Source: Tritrichomonas musculus
Lineage: Eukaryota > Parabasalia > Tritrichomonadida > Tritrichomonadidae
Length of the DNA stretch: 64,000 nucleotides
Direction of reading: 5' to 3'
Assembly (NCBI GenBank): GCA_039105265.1
Contig: JAPFFF010000027.1
Location: 930,001-994,000 of the forward strand
Below the pieces are notes generated by a model. It was not told where the DNA came from. It saw nothing but the letters and a program-made list of their open reading frames with translations, and made no database searches. How positions within the stretch are numbered: the first letter of the stretch is position 1; every line of letters starts with the position of its first letter. Made by a program: the position numbers and the translations under genes. Shown piece after piece: positions 11,111 through 20,292 of the stretch.

Positions 11111-11457
11111 ATGGTATCGGCGCTGAAAGAAATAGCTCTGATGCTGTTTACTATTATAAAATGGCCATTGATAAAGGATACGTTGATGCAATGAACGCTT
11201 AGGGTAAAATGCTCGAAACAGGAAATGGCATTACTGTTGATTATGAAAATGCCGCTAAATACTACAAAATGGCTGCGGACCTAAATAATGAAGATGGAAT
11301 GTATAATTATGGCCTTTTACTTGAAACAGGCAAAGGCGTTAAACGTGATAAAAAAGAAGCTGCTAGATATTATGAAATGGCAGCTGCAAAAGGACATGAC
11401 AAAGCAAAACAAAGATCAGCTGATCTTAAAGCTTCTGTTTGTTGCAATATATTTTAA
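11111..11457 (+). pseudogene. Sel1-repeat protein remnant
   Basis: Three consecutive Sel1-like repeats are readable: GIGAERNSSDAVYYYKMAID, then GNGITVDYENAAKYYKMAAD, then GKGVKRDKKEAARYYEMAA. A TAG interrupts the frame between the first and second repeats (near 11,200), so only 82 codons remain continuous to the stop at 11,457. Sel1-repeat proteins are alpha-helical scaffolds, very numerous in trichomonads. The upstream part is missing, so this is a truncated copy of a longer gene. Confidence 0.6.
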
Positions 11458-11559
11458 ATCATATAATAAAATAATAATTGATTCCTAAATATTTGTGATA
11501 AAATTATTGAAAAATAAAAATTAGATGTCTTCTGACTAAATCCAATTATTTTGAATAAA

Positions 11560-11821
11560 AAAGATTCTACATATTTTGAATGTCTTAAAGAGGCTATTAA
11601 ATGTCATCATAATGAAATTGCAATATATATATATCAAAGATAATTTATTAAGCAATAAAAAAATGAATCAAAATTCAATTTATTTTTTGAGTTCAAATGC
11701 GTTTTCGTATTTTTTAATTGTTTATTTTATATTATCAAAGAAAGTGCCTTTTAAGCTCTCAAAAAGTACAGATGGATATCTTTCTCATTTAAAACATTTG
11801 TTTGGTCCTGATGTTTCATGA
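11560..11821 (+). pseudogene. Fragment of a DUF3447/ankyrin-family gene
   Basis: The stretch reads FECLKEAIKCHHNEIAIYI, the same CHHN signature as the helicase fusion's ankyrin part (CIKEAIACHHNQL). Stops and frame changes follow, and the remaining text (SIYFLSSNAFSYFLIVYF) is only weakly family-like. It is a decayed fragment of a host repeat family. Confidence 0.5.
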
Positions 11822-12489
11822 TAAAAAGTGAATTTATTGTTGATTTTTTGAATAAATGTTGGAAAACGAATCAGAGTGAAAAAATTAAAATTAAAAAGTT
11901 TATAGTGCCTTGTAAGATTGTTCATTATGAACTTGCCATTATAAAGGTTTCAACATTTATGCCAGTACATGAATTAGCTATTATGATGGCTCTGTTAATT
12001 AAGTCTCCAATCTTGCTTTTATTTTTTTCATTCAAATTTTCAACAATTTTATCAATAAAATTATCTCTAACGTTGATTTAACAATCTATTATAAGTAAAA
12101 GATATTTAAAACTCTTCTGATTTAAGTGAGATTAATTCAATGATAAATTATGCCTTTTAAAGGTAATTGAATTAATGAAAACAAACCCTAACTGCTAAAT
12201 AATATAAAAATACTAATGATAAAAAAAGAATAATATCAAATAGGGAAAACATTTTGTGAAAAAAAAAATCTTTAATTTAAAAAATTGAATTGCATTCAAT
12301 CGGGTAAACTTCCTTTTGTCGTAGATACATTTGGTAAAACATTTTTAACCAAAATCAATCTCAACTGAAATCTCACGCATTTTTTCATTAGTTTTATCAC
12401 TTATATCGTTTGCTTGAGAAAAGTAATACTTCGCTTGTAAATTGAATCTTTTATATGCTGATATTGTTTTAGATATTTAATTATTTATA
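11822..12489. other. Intergenic with short coding-like traces
   Basis: On the minus strand a run reading DKIVENLNEKNKSKIGDL (about 11,990-12,070) and another reading AKYYFSQANDISDKTNEKM (about 12,360-12,450) have amphipathic, charged composition unlike the AT noise around them. Both are too short and unanchored to call genes; they may be 3' remnants of host genes. Confidence 0.3.
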
Positions 12490-13704
12490 TCAAATATTTT
12501 TAAGACGATAATCATCATAGCGATTATACAACTCAATCAATAACTTCACATTATATTCAACATCCTTAATTGCAACGATTTCTCTTATTGAATGCATTGC
12601 TAGTTGAGGTAATCCGATATCAACCGTTGCGATTCCAAGATTTGATGAAACAATTGGGCCGATTGTTGTGCTTGATTCGATGTCATTTCTATTGATCATT
12701 TTTTGAATTGGAACATTCGCAACTTCAGCAGCTTTTATCAGCGGATAAGATGAAGTCAAATCTGTTGCATATAATCCACAAGGCGACATTTTGAGAACAA
12801 TTCCTTCGCCCATTTTTGGTGCGTGCATTTCGTCATGACGAGAAGAATAATTAGGATGAACAGCGTGTCCGTTATCATTACTAACCACGAGAGAGCGTGC
12901 AATGAAAGCATTGAATTCTTTTTTATTGAATTTATTCAAAATTTTATGCAAAATTTTTGATAAAAAATCTCCTTCAGCACCCGTTGGCTCTTCCGAACCG
13001 ACTTCTTCATAATCAAAGACAACCAAAACATTTACGGTTTTGTTTGGTTTACTGTTTAAAAATGCTTTGAGTGCTGAAAAAGTTGAACTCAAATTATCAA
13101 TTCTTTGTGATGCCACAAAATCTTTATTTGCACCAATCAACTTCGGCGGATTCGCGTCAACAAAACTTAATTCATGCTTTTTTACGTCCATTTTTTTTAT
13201 TTTTAACTTGTCACACACATAGTTGAGTAGCGATGTTGTGTCCTTTGATATGCCGTAAATCGGGTCATCTAATTCATGTGGCATAACCGCAACCGGATCA
13301 ATTGAATCAAACGGAATTATTCTATCGTTCTTCGTTACAACACATCCAGCAAGGCGCAATGGACGATCTTTCCACGTTTGACTCATAAACCATCCATATT
13401 CCTTGCTTTTTGTAGTGCATGAAACTTTCGGTTTTTGATTTATGAAACTTTTTCTGAGTCGAAGAACTGGTGAATCACAATGCGTTCCAACTATGATGCC
13501 TGATTCGTATCCACCAATATTAAATGCAATTAATGACCTTTCTTCACGTAAAACAAAACCTTTTGTAATGGTCGGATCCCAATCTTTTTTTTCATATAAT
13601 TTGGTATATCCAGCATCAAGAAGAATTTGGGACGCATGTTGTACAAATTGGAAAGGAGTGGGGCAATTTTTTATAAATTCGCATAACTCATTACCAACTT
13701 CCAT
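12490..13704 (-). CDS. DNPEP: Aspartyl aminopeptidase, family M18 (404 aa)
   Basis: This is a zinc metallopeptidase that removes N-terminal acidic residues from peptides, normally cytosolic and late in protein turnover. All likely metal and catalytic residues are visible: His75 in GTHCDSP, Asp203 in ASQRIDNL, the Glu pair 233-234 in FDYEEVGS, Asp277 in SNDNGHAVHPN and His371 in AMHSIREI. The family block EMHAPKMGEGIVLK is also present. Length is slightly under the eukaryotic norm of about 470, with the shortage in the linker between the first two metal ligands. There is no signal peptide. The ATG at 13,704 fits the family N-terminus (ELCEFIKNCPTPFQFV). The gene is intact, in clear contrast to the decayed genes on both sides. 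Confidence 0.93.
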   Translation of the reverse strand: MEVGNELCEFIKNCPTPFQFVQHASQILLDAGYTKLYEKKDWDPTITKGFVLREERSLIAFNIGGYESGIIVGTHCDSPVLRLRKSFINQKPKVSCTTKSKEYGWFMSQTWKDRPLRLAGCVVTKNDRIIPFDSIDPVAVMPHELDDPIYGISKDTTSLLNYVCDKLKIKKMDVKKHELSFVDANPPKLIGANKDFVASQRIDNLSSTFSALKAFLNSKPNKTVNVLVVFDYEEVGSEEPTGAEGDFLSKILHKILNKFNKKEFNAFIARSLVVSNDNGHAVHPNYSSRHDEMHAPKMGEGIVLKMSPCGLYATDLTSSYPLIKAAEVANVPIQKMINRNDIESSTTIGPIVSSNLGIATVDIGLPQLAMHSIREIVAIKDVEYNVKLLIELYNRYDDYRLKNI

Positions 13705-14051
13705 AAAAAATTTTTAATGGAAAATTTTAGAAAAATTTGAAAATCAACTTTTTGAATCAATTGAATCAAAATTTTCACAATTTTAAAAAAGAGGCCATTA
13801 TTGGAATCAATAGCATTTAAAATTAGATTTTTTTATTTTATAATTAATATATATATGGTATACTATAATATATGAAAAAATATTAAAAAAAAATACGGTT
13901 TCATTTTTAATTCTTTTTTATAATTTCCATTTTCTAGAAAAGATTAATTATTTCTTGTCTCAATCTTACTATTTCTTGTCTCCAAAAACAATTTCTTTCC
14001 ATATTCAAATGTTTTCTCTAATGAAGAAAATTCTACAGCTAAAAAAATTTT
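13705..14051. other. Intergenic between the M18 gene and tRNA-Gln
   Basis: This AT-rich stretch has no gene seen. It holds the divergent upstream region of the M18 gene and the 3' flank of the tRNA. A 75-codon plus-strand frame across the tRNA is a shadow. Confidence 0.5.
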
Positions 14052-14123
14052 TTCTCTTGGGAGGAATCGAACCTCCATCCCGGGATTCAAAGTCCCATAT
14101 GATAACCACTACACCACAAGAGA
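14052..14123 (-). tRNA. tRNA-Gln (anticodon TTG)
   Basis: The 72-nt minus-strand gene folds as a standard cloverleaf. The acceptor stem pairs TCTCTTG with CAAGAGA, the anticodon loop is CTTTGAA with TTG exactly at positions 34-36 (14,090-14,088), the T arm is GGAGGTTCGATTCCTCC, and the discriminator is A. CCA is not encoded. There is no intron. The anticodon arm GGGACTTTGAATCCC matches eukaryotic tRNA-Gln. Confidence 0.95.
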
Positions 14124-14340
14124 TGATGTCAATAGAAAAATTTATAAATATATATTATAAAAAATTACACCATTTTTATTAATAAATGGGTCCAAATCAT
14201 TTATAACAATTATTTCGTATGAATGATAGAACTTTTTCTAAATTTTATTCATTACAGCTTATTCAAGCTAAGTTTGAAGGAAAGAAAACCGTGAGAATTT
14301 CGTATGTCACCTTTTTAGTTTTCCTTCAAACTTAGAATTC

Positions 14341-15391
14341 CCAACTCAACAAGCAAACAAGAGCAATTTCAGAAGATTCAGTCCTTGTCTTCGTACAACA
14401 TCAAGAATGCTTTTGCCGGTTATGATCATTCACTTTTTCAGACTGACGATGGCATGATTCTTGCATGTGGGCAAAACAAATATGCTCGCTTTTATTTGAG
14501 GACAGTTCATTGCCTGAAGTGATTTCAAAACCAACAAAAACTGTTGTTGGTAAATATGCGTCATTTGCAATTGTTGGCGCTTTCCTTTCAGCGGTTTTTG
14601 TCGGTTGTCAGGCGCCTGCAAATATGCCAAACAAGAATGTTCCTGACAACATGAAGCTCGAATTGGCAAAATTTGGCTCAACCATTTCTTTTGCCAATAC
14701 AACAGACAACTTGCCGAGTCTAAAGGAAAAGCAGCCACTCTCATCTGGCACGTGCCAAATAATTGGAAACTCTGATGTTAAAATTTTTGATAAAAGTTTT
14801 AACAGTAATTAATTAAGCTTGGCCGAAAGCAACGTAAAATTGGCAAAAAAAAAAAAAAAAAAAAAAAAAAATTCAAAATTGAAAGAAGAAAAGACAAAAT
14901 TGAAAGAAGAAAAGACAAAATTGAAAGAAGAAAAGACAAATTGAATCAAAAAGTGAAAAAGTTAGAAGAAAAAAATAGTGATGAAGGACAGACGATTGGA
15001 TGGAATGTAAAACTCGATCTTTTTGAGCCTGAAGAAATCGATGCACTGAAAATCGTGAAGAAGATAGGACGGGGTGGCCAGTCAGAAGTATTTGAAGGGA
15101 TCAATAAAAATGACAGCTCGTCATCAACGAGCTGTTCATCATCATTCAAGCAGCTTCAGCGTTTTCTTCTTGAATACGAGATTCTATCTCCTCTGAATCA
15201 CTCGAAAATCGTGAAAACTTTTGGCTTCTGCTTCGGGGACGAAACCAACCCGCCGTCAATTCTTCTTGAGCTTTTCGATCAGAATTTGAACGACCGCATT
15301 TCAAGTATGGACAACATTGAGAAAGTCTGTGCGATCATTGAGATATGTGAAGCAATGGAAGCCGTCCACGCTGCTGCAAAAGCTATTGCTT
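14341..15391 (+). pseudogene. Broken RCC1-repeat, coiled-coil and protein kinase gene
   Basis: An RCC1 blade is readable (AFAGYDHSLFQTDDGMILACG, 14,407-14,470). It continues in the next frame as LPEVISKPTKTVVGKYASFA and AVFVGCQAPANMPN, so a frameshift lies near 14,485. After a stop at 14,812 come a poly(A) tract (about 14,845-14,871) and three heptads of KLKEEKT, remnants of the coiled coil. A kinase N-lobe then starts near 14,941: glycine loop KIGRGGQSEVFEG, a helix C-like FLLEYEILSPLNHSKIV and a hinge-like ILLELFDQNL. The sequence breaks after AMEAVH, exactly before the expected HRDLK loop, so the protein cannot be an active kinase. Trichomonads carry many RCC1-kinase chimeras; this is a decayed member. 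Confidence 0.65.
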
Positions 15392-15564
15392 AATAAAGAA
15401 TATATTCTTCCAAAACCATTTGACCTAAGAATTAAAGATACTGTAAGTGCAGCAGTTTTTAAAGCAGCTCTTGAATCAGGAGTTGCCAGAGTTAAATTTA
15501 CAAATAATAATCTGATAAAAGTCCAAGTTCGGAAAACAAAAGAAATGATACGTCTTTTTAAATA
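15371..15564 (+). pseudogene. 3' end of a malic enzyme gene
   Basis: The frame reads NKEYILPKPFDLRIKDTVSA then AVFKAALESGVARVKF. This matches the C-terminus of NAD(P)-malic enzymes (pattern YI[IL]P-x-PFD-x-R, then AA-x-[ED]-SGVAR). The preceding AAAKAIA may also be malic-enzyme sequence but sits in another frame. Only about 60 codons of a roughly 550-codon gene remain, fused to the broken kinase. In trichomonads the intact enzyme is hydrogenosomal; this fragment is non-functional. Confidence 0.65.
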
Positions 15565-15843
15565 ATAATCTATTATCTTACATGAGTTTTTGCGTTAAAA
15601 ATATATATTTTTATATAAAAATGAAATGAAATATTAAATTAATATGGATTTGCAATATCGATTAATAGGAAATCTGAATAAAATGACACAAAAAGCTGAA
15701 CAATCTCATTTGTTAACAAACAAACCTCAATCAATTTAGACCTTTTGAGGTCAATTTTGCAGTAGTGTCTAAAAAAAGTAAAAAGGTAAAAATTTGAAAA
15801 CAGTAAGTTGTTTATTGATTTAAAATATTGAGTTATCGTTTTC

Positions 15844-17136
15844 TCAAAAAATAGTTCCAAATATCTCAATTGAATCAAGGGTAAGATAATTGCAATTACC
15901 CCAGTCAGTATCTGTCATACGCATTCTGATATATCGAACTTTTTCAGCTGACGGTTGTGTTATCTTGAATGTGTGAACGAGCAAGTTCCCTTTGAGGTGT
16001 GTATCGTTTTTCACATCATCAATAACTTTCCATGCCGCATTGTCGTTCGATGTTTCAATGACCCAGCTCTTGAGGAAATGATAGCTTGTGAAATAAGGCC
16101 CGATTGACCTGATTGTGTAGTCAGTTGGAATCACTCGATGCTCTTTGAAATCAATGCAAATCCAACTGTCCTTACCAACTGATGATGCAAATCCTTTACT
16201 CTGGTCGTCAAACAGGAAAACGTTCTCTGGCAGATAAGTTTCTATATTGTTGTAGTATGAAGAAGAAGTGACGGCAATTTCATTTTTAAGTTGATTTTTA
16301 CTTTTTGTTCGAAGGTAGTCAATAATTCCTAAAAATGGCTTATCTTCTGAAAAAGTGAACTTTTTCAATTTATATCTGTTTTCATCTTCACAAATTGTCA
16401 CTTTTTGATTCAAACGGTGGCAGATTTTTTGCCAAATTTCGTGTGTCAGATCATTCTCATCAAATATTTTTATGAATTCAGAAATTGTTTCTTCGGATGC
16501 ATTCAAAAAGTTGATTGTTCCATAAAGTATTGAATATTGTGCATCTTTTGAATAAAGTTCGTTAATTATCTCAAAAAGTTGGTCTTCATCATCTAATTTC
16601 AAATGCTCGTTTGAAAATATACTGTAGAGTGTCTCAATTTTGAGATTTTTCATCTCTTCTTTTCTTGTGGAGTCAATTTCATAAAAGTGTGATGAGATAA
16701 ATTCAATTTCGTCGTTGAAACTTTTTGAATAGTATGCTGAATATCTTTCATGCTTCAGTAACCTGCTAACTACGTTATCAATGGTGATTTCTGGTGTTTC
16801 TTCTTGATCTATAATATTAATTGACTCGCTGTCAAGTTTTTGAATGATCTCAATAAAAAATGGAATATCTGATTCTTTGATATCATTTCGCTCGAAATTG
16901 ACAAGCTTCAAAAAACTTGAAAAGTCTCCTTTCTCTTCTGTGTTAATTAAATATGTGTCGATTGTTGGATCTGATAAATGGAGATGGCAAACTTTCGTTG
17001 ATAAAAGATCTGCAATAAGTCGGTTTGTTTTAAATTCTTGTCCGTTGACAATAAATGTGAAAATATTGTCATAGCATTGAAGAGGTATATTCAAAATGCT
17101 TGAAGTTTTAAGCTGTACTTGTGGGCTGAAATTCAT
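15844..17136 (-). CDS. BTB-like / BACK-like / F5-8C (discoidin-type) domain protein (430 aa)
   Basis: The N-terminal 110 residues look like a diverged BTB fold (FTFIVNGQEFKTNRLIADLLSTKVCHLHL). A helical BACK-like middle follows (about 130-270), then a C-terminal galactose-binding-like F5/8C module. The last includes SKGFASSVGKDSWICIDFKE, DYTIRSIG, LKSWVIETSNDNAAWKVID and VRYIRMRMTDTDWGNCNYLTL. No signal peptide or membrane segment is visible, so it is probably cytosolic. Such BTB-F5/8C proteins are a large family in trichomonads and are likely adaptors, perhaps for cullin E3 ligases (family-based inference). The gene is intact with a clear start; a G-run of eleven or so bases lies just upstream (about 17,148-17,158). 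Confidence 0.75.
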   Translation of the reverse strand: MNFSPQVQLKTSSILNIPLQCYDNIFTFIVNGQEFKTNRLIADLLSTKVCHLHLSDPTIDTYLINTEEKGDFSSFLKLVNFERNDIKESDIPFFIEIIQKLDSESINIIDQEETPEITIDNVVSRLLKHERYSAYYSKSFNDEIEFISSHFYEIDSTRKEEMKNLKIETLYSIFSNEHLKLDDEDQLFEIINELYSKDAQYSILYGTINFLNASEETISEFIKIFDENDLTHEIWQKICHRLNQKVTICEDENRYKLKKFTFSEDKPFLGIIDYLRTKSKNQLKNEIAVTSSSYYNNIETYLPENVFLFDDQSKGFASSVGKDSWICIDFKEHRVIPTDYTIRSIGPYFTSYHFLKSWVIETSNDNAAWKVIDDVKNDTHLKGNLLVHTFKITQPSAEKVRYIRMRMTDTDWGNCNYLTLDSIEIFGTIF

Positions 17137-17605
17137 TTTTTTTTTTGGGGGGGGGGGGTTGTAATATAATTTAAAAAAAAATAAAAATATCTTTATATTT
17201 TCGATATTAAAGTTAAATATTTTAATGATAAAAATGTAATTTGTATGTAATATATTAAATGTAATAAAATAAATATCATTATTTAAAGAACTTTTTAAAT
17301 GTATTTTATTTAGGTTCTTTTAGATAATATCAATCTTTAATGATTGATAAATTAAAGTTACACTATTTTTTATTGAGCATAAAACCAATTTAATACCTTG
17401 ATTGGGCATGATCAATATTGTTTTTAAAAAAAAAAAATTTCCACTTTTTTCACTTCACATTTGGTTATTATTTTCCCTGAAAAATTTTTGGTAAATTGAC
17501 AGATTTTTTTCTGGAATCATAACATTCATATAATTGGTTATCAGTTTTTTAGCATGTGAAATAAAAGCAAAAGATAATATTTCTATATGAAACATTTAAA
17601 CTAAA
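17137..17605. other. Intergenic with a poly(G) run
   Basis: A run of about eleven G next to poly(T) (near 17,140-17,158) lies immediately upstream of the BTB/F5-8C gene. That is striking in sequence this AT-rich. No gene was seen. Confidence 0.5.
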
Positions 17606-17677
17606 ATCAAAGACGATAAGACATCCAAATGTGAAATTTAATTCAATTTTGACCAAAAGTGTCTTATCGTTTTTGAT
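17606..17677. repeat. 18-bp inverted repeat with 36-nt loop
   Basis: ATCAAAGACGATAAGACA at 17,606-17,623 pairs with the complement at 17,660-17,677 with one mismatch. It could be a very small foldback or MITE, or a transcribed hairpin. Confidence 0.55.
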
Positions 17678-17704
17678 TCAATTGTACAATTTTTTTTCCT
17701 CTAC

Positions 17705-17733
17705 ACTTTTTGAGAGCAGCGCTCTCAAAAAGT
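17705..17733. repeat. Perfect 13-bp hairpin with 3-nt loop
   Basis: ACTTTTTGAGAGC, loop AGC, then the exact complement GCTCTCAAAAAGT. It lies 28 bp after the previous inverted repeat. No gene ends here, so a terminator role is unsupported. Confidence 0.6.
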
Positions 17734-18502
17734 TTATTACGAGAAATTCGTAATATTCATTTGATTTATCTATCATTTGTTATGAAAGTATTATATGATT
17801 TAGCAATTAGCTTAAATTATTAATAGCATTGCATTCTATTCAGATTTGATCAATTAGGAAGAAAAAATAGGGCAGATTATGAAGATTTTATACGATATGA
17901 ATTATTAAGAATCAAATGATAAAAGCATACGATTTCGTTTTAAAAGCATAAATCAGATAAAGTGCTAAAGAAAAAGCGTTCAATTGATTTTTAGTTTGGA
18001 CGCATATGATTAAACTTTTGAGAGATAATATGAGCAACTGATGTGCGCCTATGATAAAAAGCAGTTGATTTTACGTAATTTCGTCTACTAATTAGATTTT
18101 TTGAGAAAGAAACAAAGTTTTGGACCTCGACGATAAAAATGGAAAAGTAACCTTAGCCTACAGGTTGAACAAACCTTATACTATATTCGATGATCATTCA
18201 AAATCATTCAAAAAAGTTTCGTTTTATAAACTTTTTAATAATATTCATTCAATTTTTCATTTAAAATTTTTCGACAAAAATTTTCAATTGAAAAAGTGGA
18301 ACTAAAATTCAATAAATATATTCAAAAATTATCCCATAAGGATAATTATTGAATATTAGGATATTTCACTTACTGTAATTTAAAAAAATTGAAAAAAATA
18401 TTAGTGGAAAATAACCTAAATAAATGTCCAAATTTTGGAAAATTTTTCAATATTTTTTATTTTTTTTTTTTAAAAAATTCATTTAAGTTTATTTTAGTTA
18501 AA
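17734..18502. other. AT-rich intergenic stretch
   Basis: No gene is supported; a 61-codon frame at 18,120-18,305 has no recognisable motif. The last 114 nt are open in frame with the next gene but look like low-complexity AT sequence. Confidence 0.4.
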
Positions 18503-19486
18503 ATGTTGTCTAATAATATTAAAACTCCAGTTATAGCTTTAGCGATAGGTGGTGAATTTGCTGGGAAATCACAGACTGGGTGTGTATTTCTACAAAATAA
18601 AGATGCTTTTAAATTAAATGATAATAATGATGAAACAAATCATGAAACAATTGTCCAATGCAACATAATAGATGGAATTAAACGCTATTACATTGATACA
18701 GGCGCAATATATTGTCTTCGCTACCTAATAAATGAGTCGATTTTCAAAATTGTTGGTTTTCTAAAAGAGTGGAAAATTGGTTTCAATGCTTTATTCATTG
18801 TTGATAATTACCAAAATGATCGATTCCTTTTTGGTTTGGAAAAAGCAATCAGTGTCATAAATCAATTGTTTAATGGTCAAAATCTTTGGAATCAAACTGC
18901 TGTAATTAAGACCAGATATTTCTTTGAAAGAAAAGATCACGAAATAAGGGAATTAAAAACAAGAGAAAAAATAATATCAACAATTCAAAAATCATCTGAA
19001 ACAGCGAATGAAATAAATCCTCAGATTCCATTTTTTTATGTTGAAAATAGTGAAATTGATGAAAGAACAAAGAATGAATATCAAAAAATATTTGAGTTTG
19101 CAAGCAAAAATGAACCAATTCAAACTTACCAACGTTTTGATATATATAATGATGATTTCATTGTTGCCAAAAGTAATGTAAGGAATGAGAATTATGATAT
19201 GCTTGTTCTCTGCCGTTCTAGTATCAAAGTAGCAAAAATTCCGTCATTTATTAAAAGAATTTGCTCATATGCATTTGCAAATTGTGGAGAACTTCAAATT
19301 GTATTTTCGAATGACACACAACTTCAATCAATTGGATCAAATGCTTTTTTTGATGATTCAATATCTTGCATTAATTTGCCACCATTTGTCACTCATCTCT
19401 ATGAAAATTCTTTTTTGGGATGTCGCAAACTTCACTTGTTAGAACAAGATCCAATTGCAAAAAATGACAAAATAGATGGCAAATGA
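18503..19486 (+). CDS. AIG1/GIMAP-like GTPase with BspA-type leucine-rich repeat tail (327 aa)
   Basis: From the Met at 18,503 the protein starts with a P-loop, ALAIGGEFAGKSQTG, then a Walker B/G3-like YYIDTGAI, a helix resembling AIG1 proteins (IGFNALFIVDNYQNDRFLF) and a G4/G5-like TAVIKTRYF. The G3 glycine motif (DTPG in the family) is altered to DTGA, so nucleotide hydrolysis is doubtful. The last 90 residues form BspA-type LRR_5 units: IPSFIKRICSYAFANCGELQ, QSIGSNAFFDD and LYENSFLGCRKL. These repeats are normally found on trichomonad surface proteins, but no signal peptide or membrane helix is present. The upstream 38 open codons are AT-rich noise, so 18,503 is preferred. The repeat region ends early and the protein may be 3' truncated. 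Confidence 0.6.
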   Translation: MLSNNIKTPVIALAIGGEFAGKSQTGCVFLQNKDAFKLNDNNDETNHETIVQCNIIDGIKRYYIDTGAIYCLRYLINESIFKIVGFLKEWKIGFNALFIVDNYQNDRFLFGLEKAISVINQLFNGQNLWNQTAVIKTRYFFERKDHEIRELKTREKIISTIQKSSETANEINPQIPFFYVENSEIDERTKNEYQKIFEFASKNEPIQTYQRFDIYNDDFIVAKSNVRNENYDMLVLCRSSIKVAKIPSFIKRICSYAFANCGELQIVFSNDTQLQSIGSNAFFDDSISCINLPPFVTHLYENSFLGCRKLHLLEQDPIAKNDKIDGK

Positions 19487-20292
19487 AAGGTATGGAAATT
19501 GATAGATTAAGCAATCAGTTTGATTAAACAATTTTAAATTTTTTTAGATAAATCTTTTGTTCATATTAAATATTATGTAATGCTTTTAATATTAAAATAT
19601 TATAATATTGATTCAGAATCATCATTTGAAACTTTTGCTTTCAAATTGCGAATTAGCAATGTTGATGAAATTTTGGTCTTGACTTCTTCATCGAAGATGT
19701 CAAAATTAGATCTGAACTTATCCATTGTTGAAACTGAAAAAGTGTTTGTATCGTTCGTTTTAAACTGATTAGATGGATCTCATTGTAATGAAAAATGAAG
19801 AAGAGATGATATTTAAAAAAAAAAAAAAACGCTTATTGTTGCTAATTAATTTCAGGAATTGGCCCCAATTGAGCACTAAACGTTCAAATATCTTATAATT
19901 AGCTGAGGATTAAAAAAAAAAATCGGGCAAAAACGGCCTGACCCTATCCATTTCCCATCTCTGAATATAATGTTTATATTTTTTTTAAACATGTGCTATT
20001 AAATCATCATAATGAATCATCGAATTTTATGGTGGAAAAAAAAATATTCAATAAAATGAACTTTTTCTGAGGAAATTTTGCCAAATTTCTTAAGGGTATA
20101 CATTCTGAGGTTTTTATATAGATTATTTGCTTTTCAATTTTGAGAATATAAAAACATTTTTCTTTGAATTTTGTGAGATTTTTCATATTTGAATGTGATC
20201 GAAAAAAAGACGATTTTTTTGAATTTCCATGAATATCATCTGTAGTTAGATTTTTTTGAGGCATTTATATTTTTTATGCGAACATAAGAATA
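19487..20292. other. Intergenic with a short coding-like trace
   Basis: On the minus strand about 19,590-19,770 reads TFSVSTMDKFRSNFDIFDEE and KTKISSTLLIRNLKAKVS, which has a protein-like composition but no start and no known domain. Nothing else is supported. Confidence 0.3.

Noticed and set aside
13955-14182. 75-codon plus-strand frame over the tRNA
   Set aside because: It reads antisense through tRNA-Gln; the cloverleaf explains the sequence.
14430-14744. 104-codon minus-strand frame opposite the RCC1 remnant
   Set aside because: It is a shadow of the plus-strand RCC1 blades, which carry the family motifs.
17705-17733. Rho-independent terminator
   Set aside because: No gene ends beside it, and such terminators are not used by eukaryotic RNA polymerase II.
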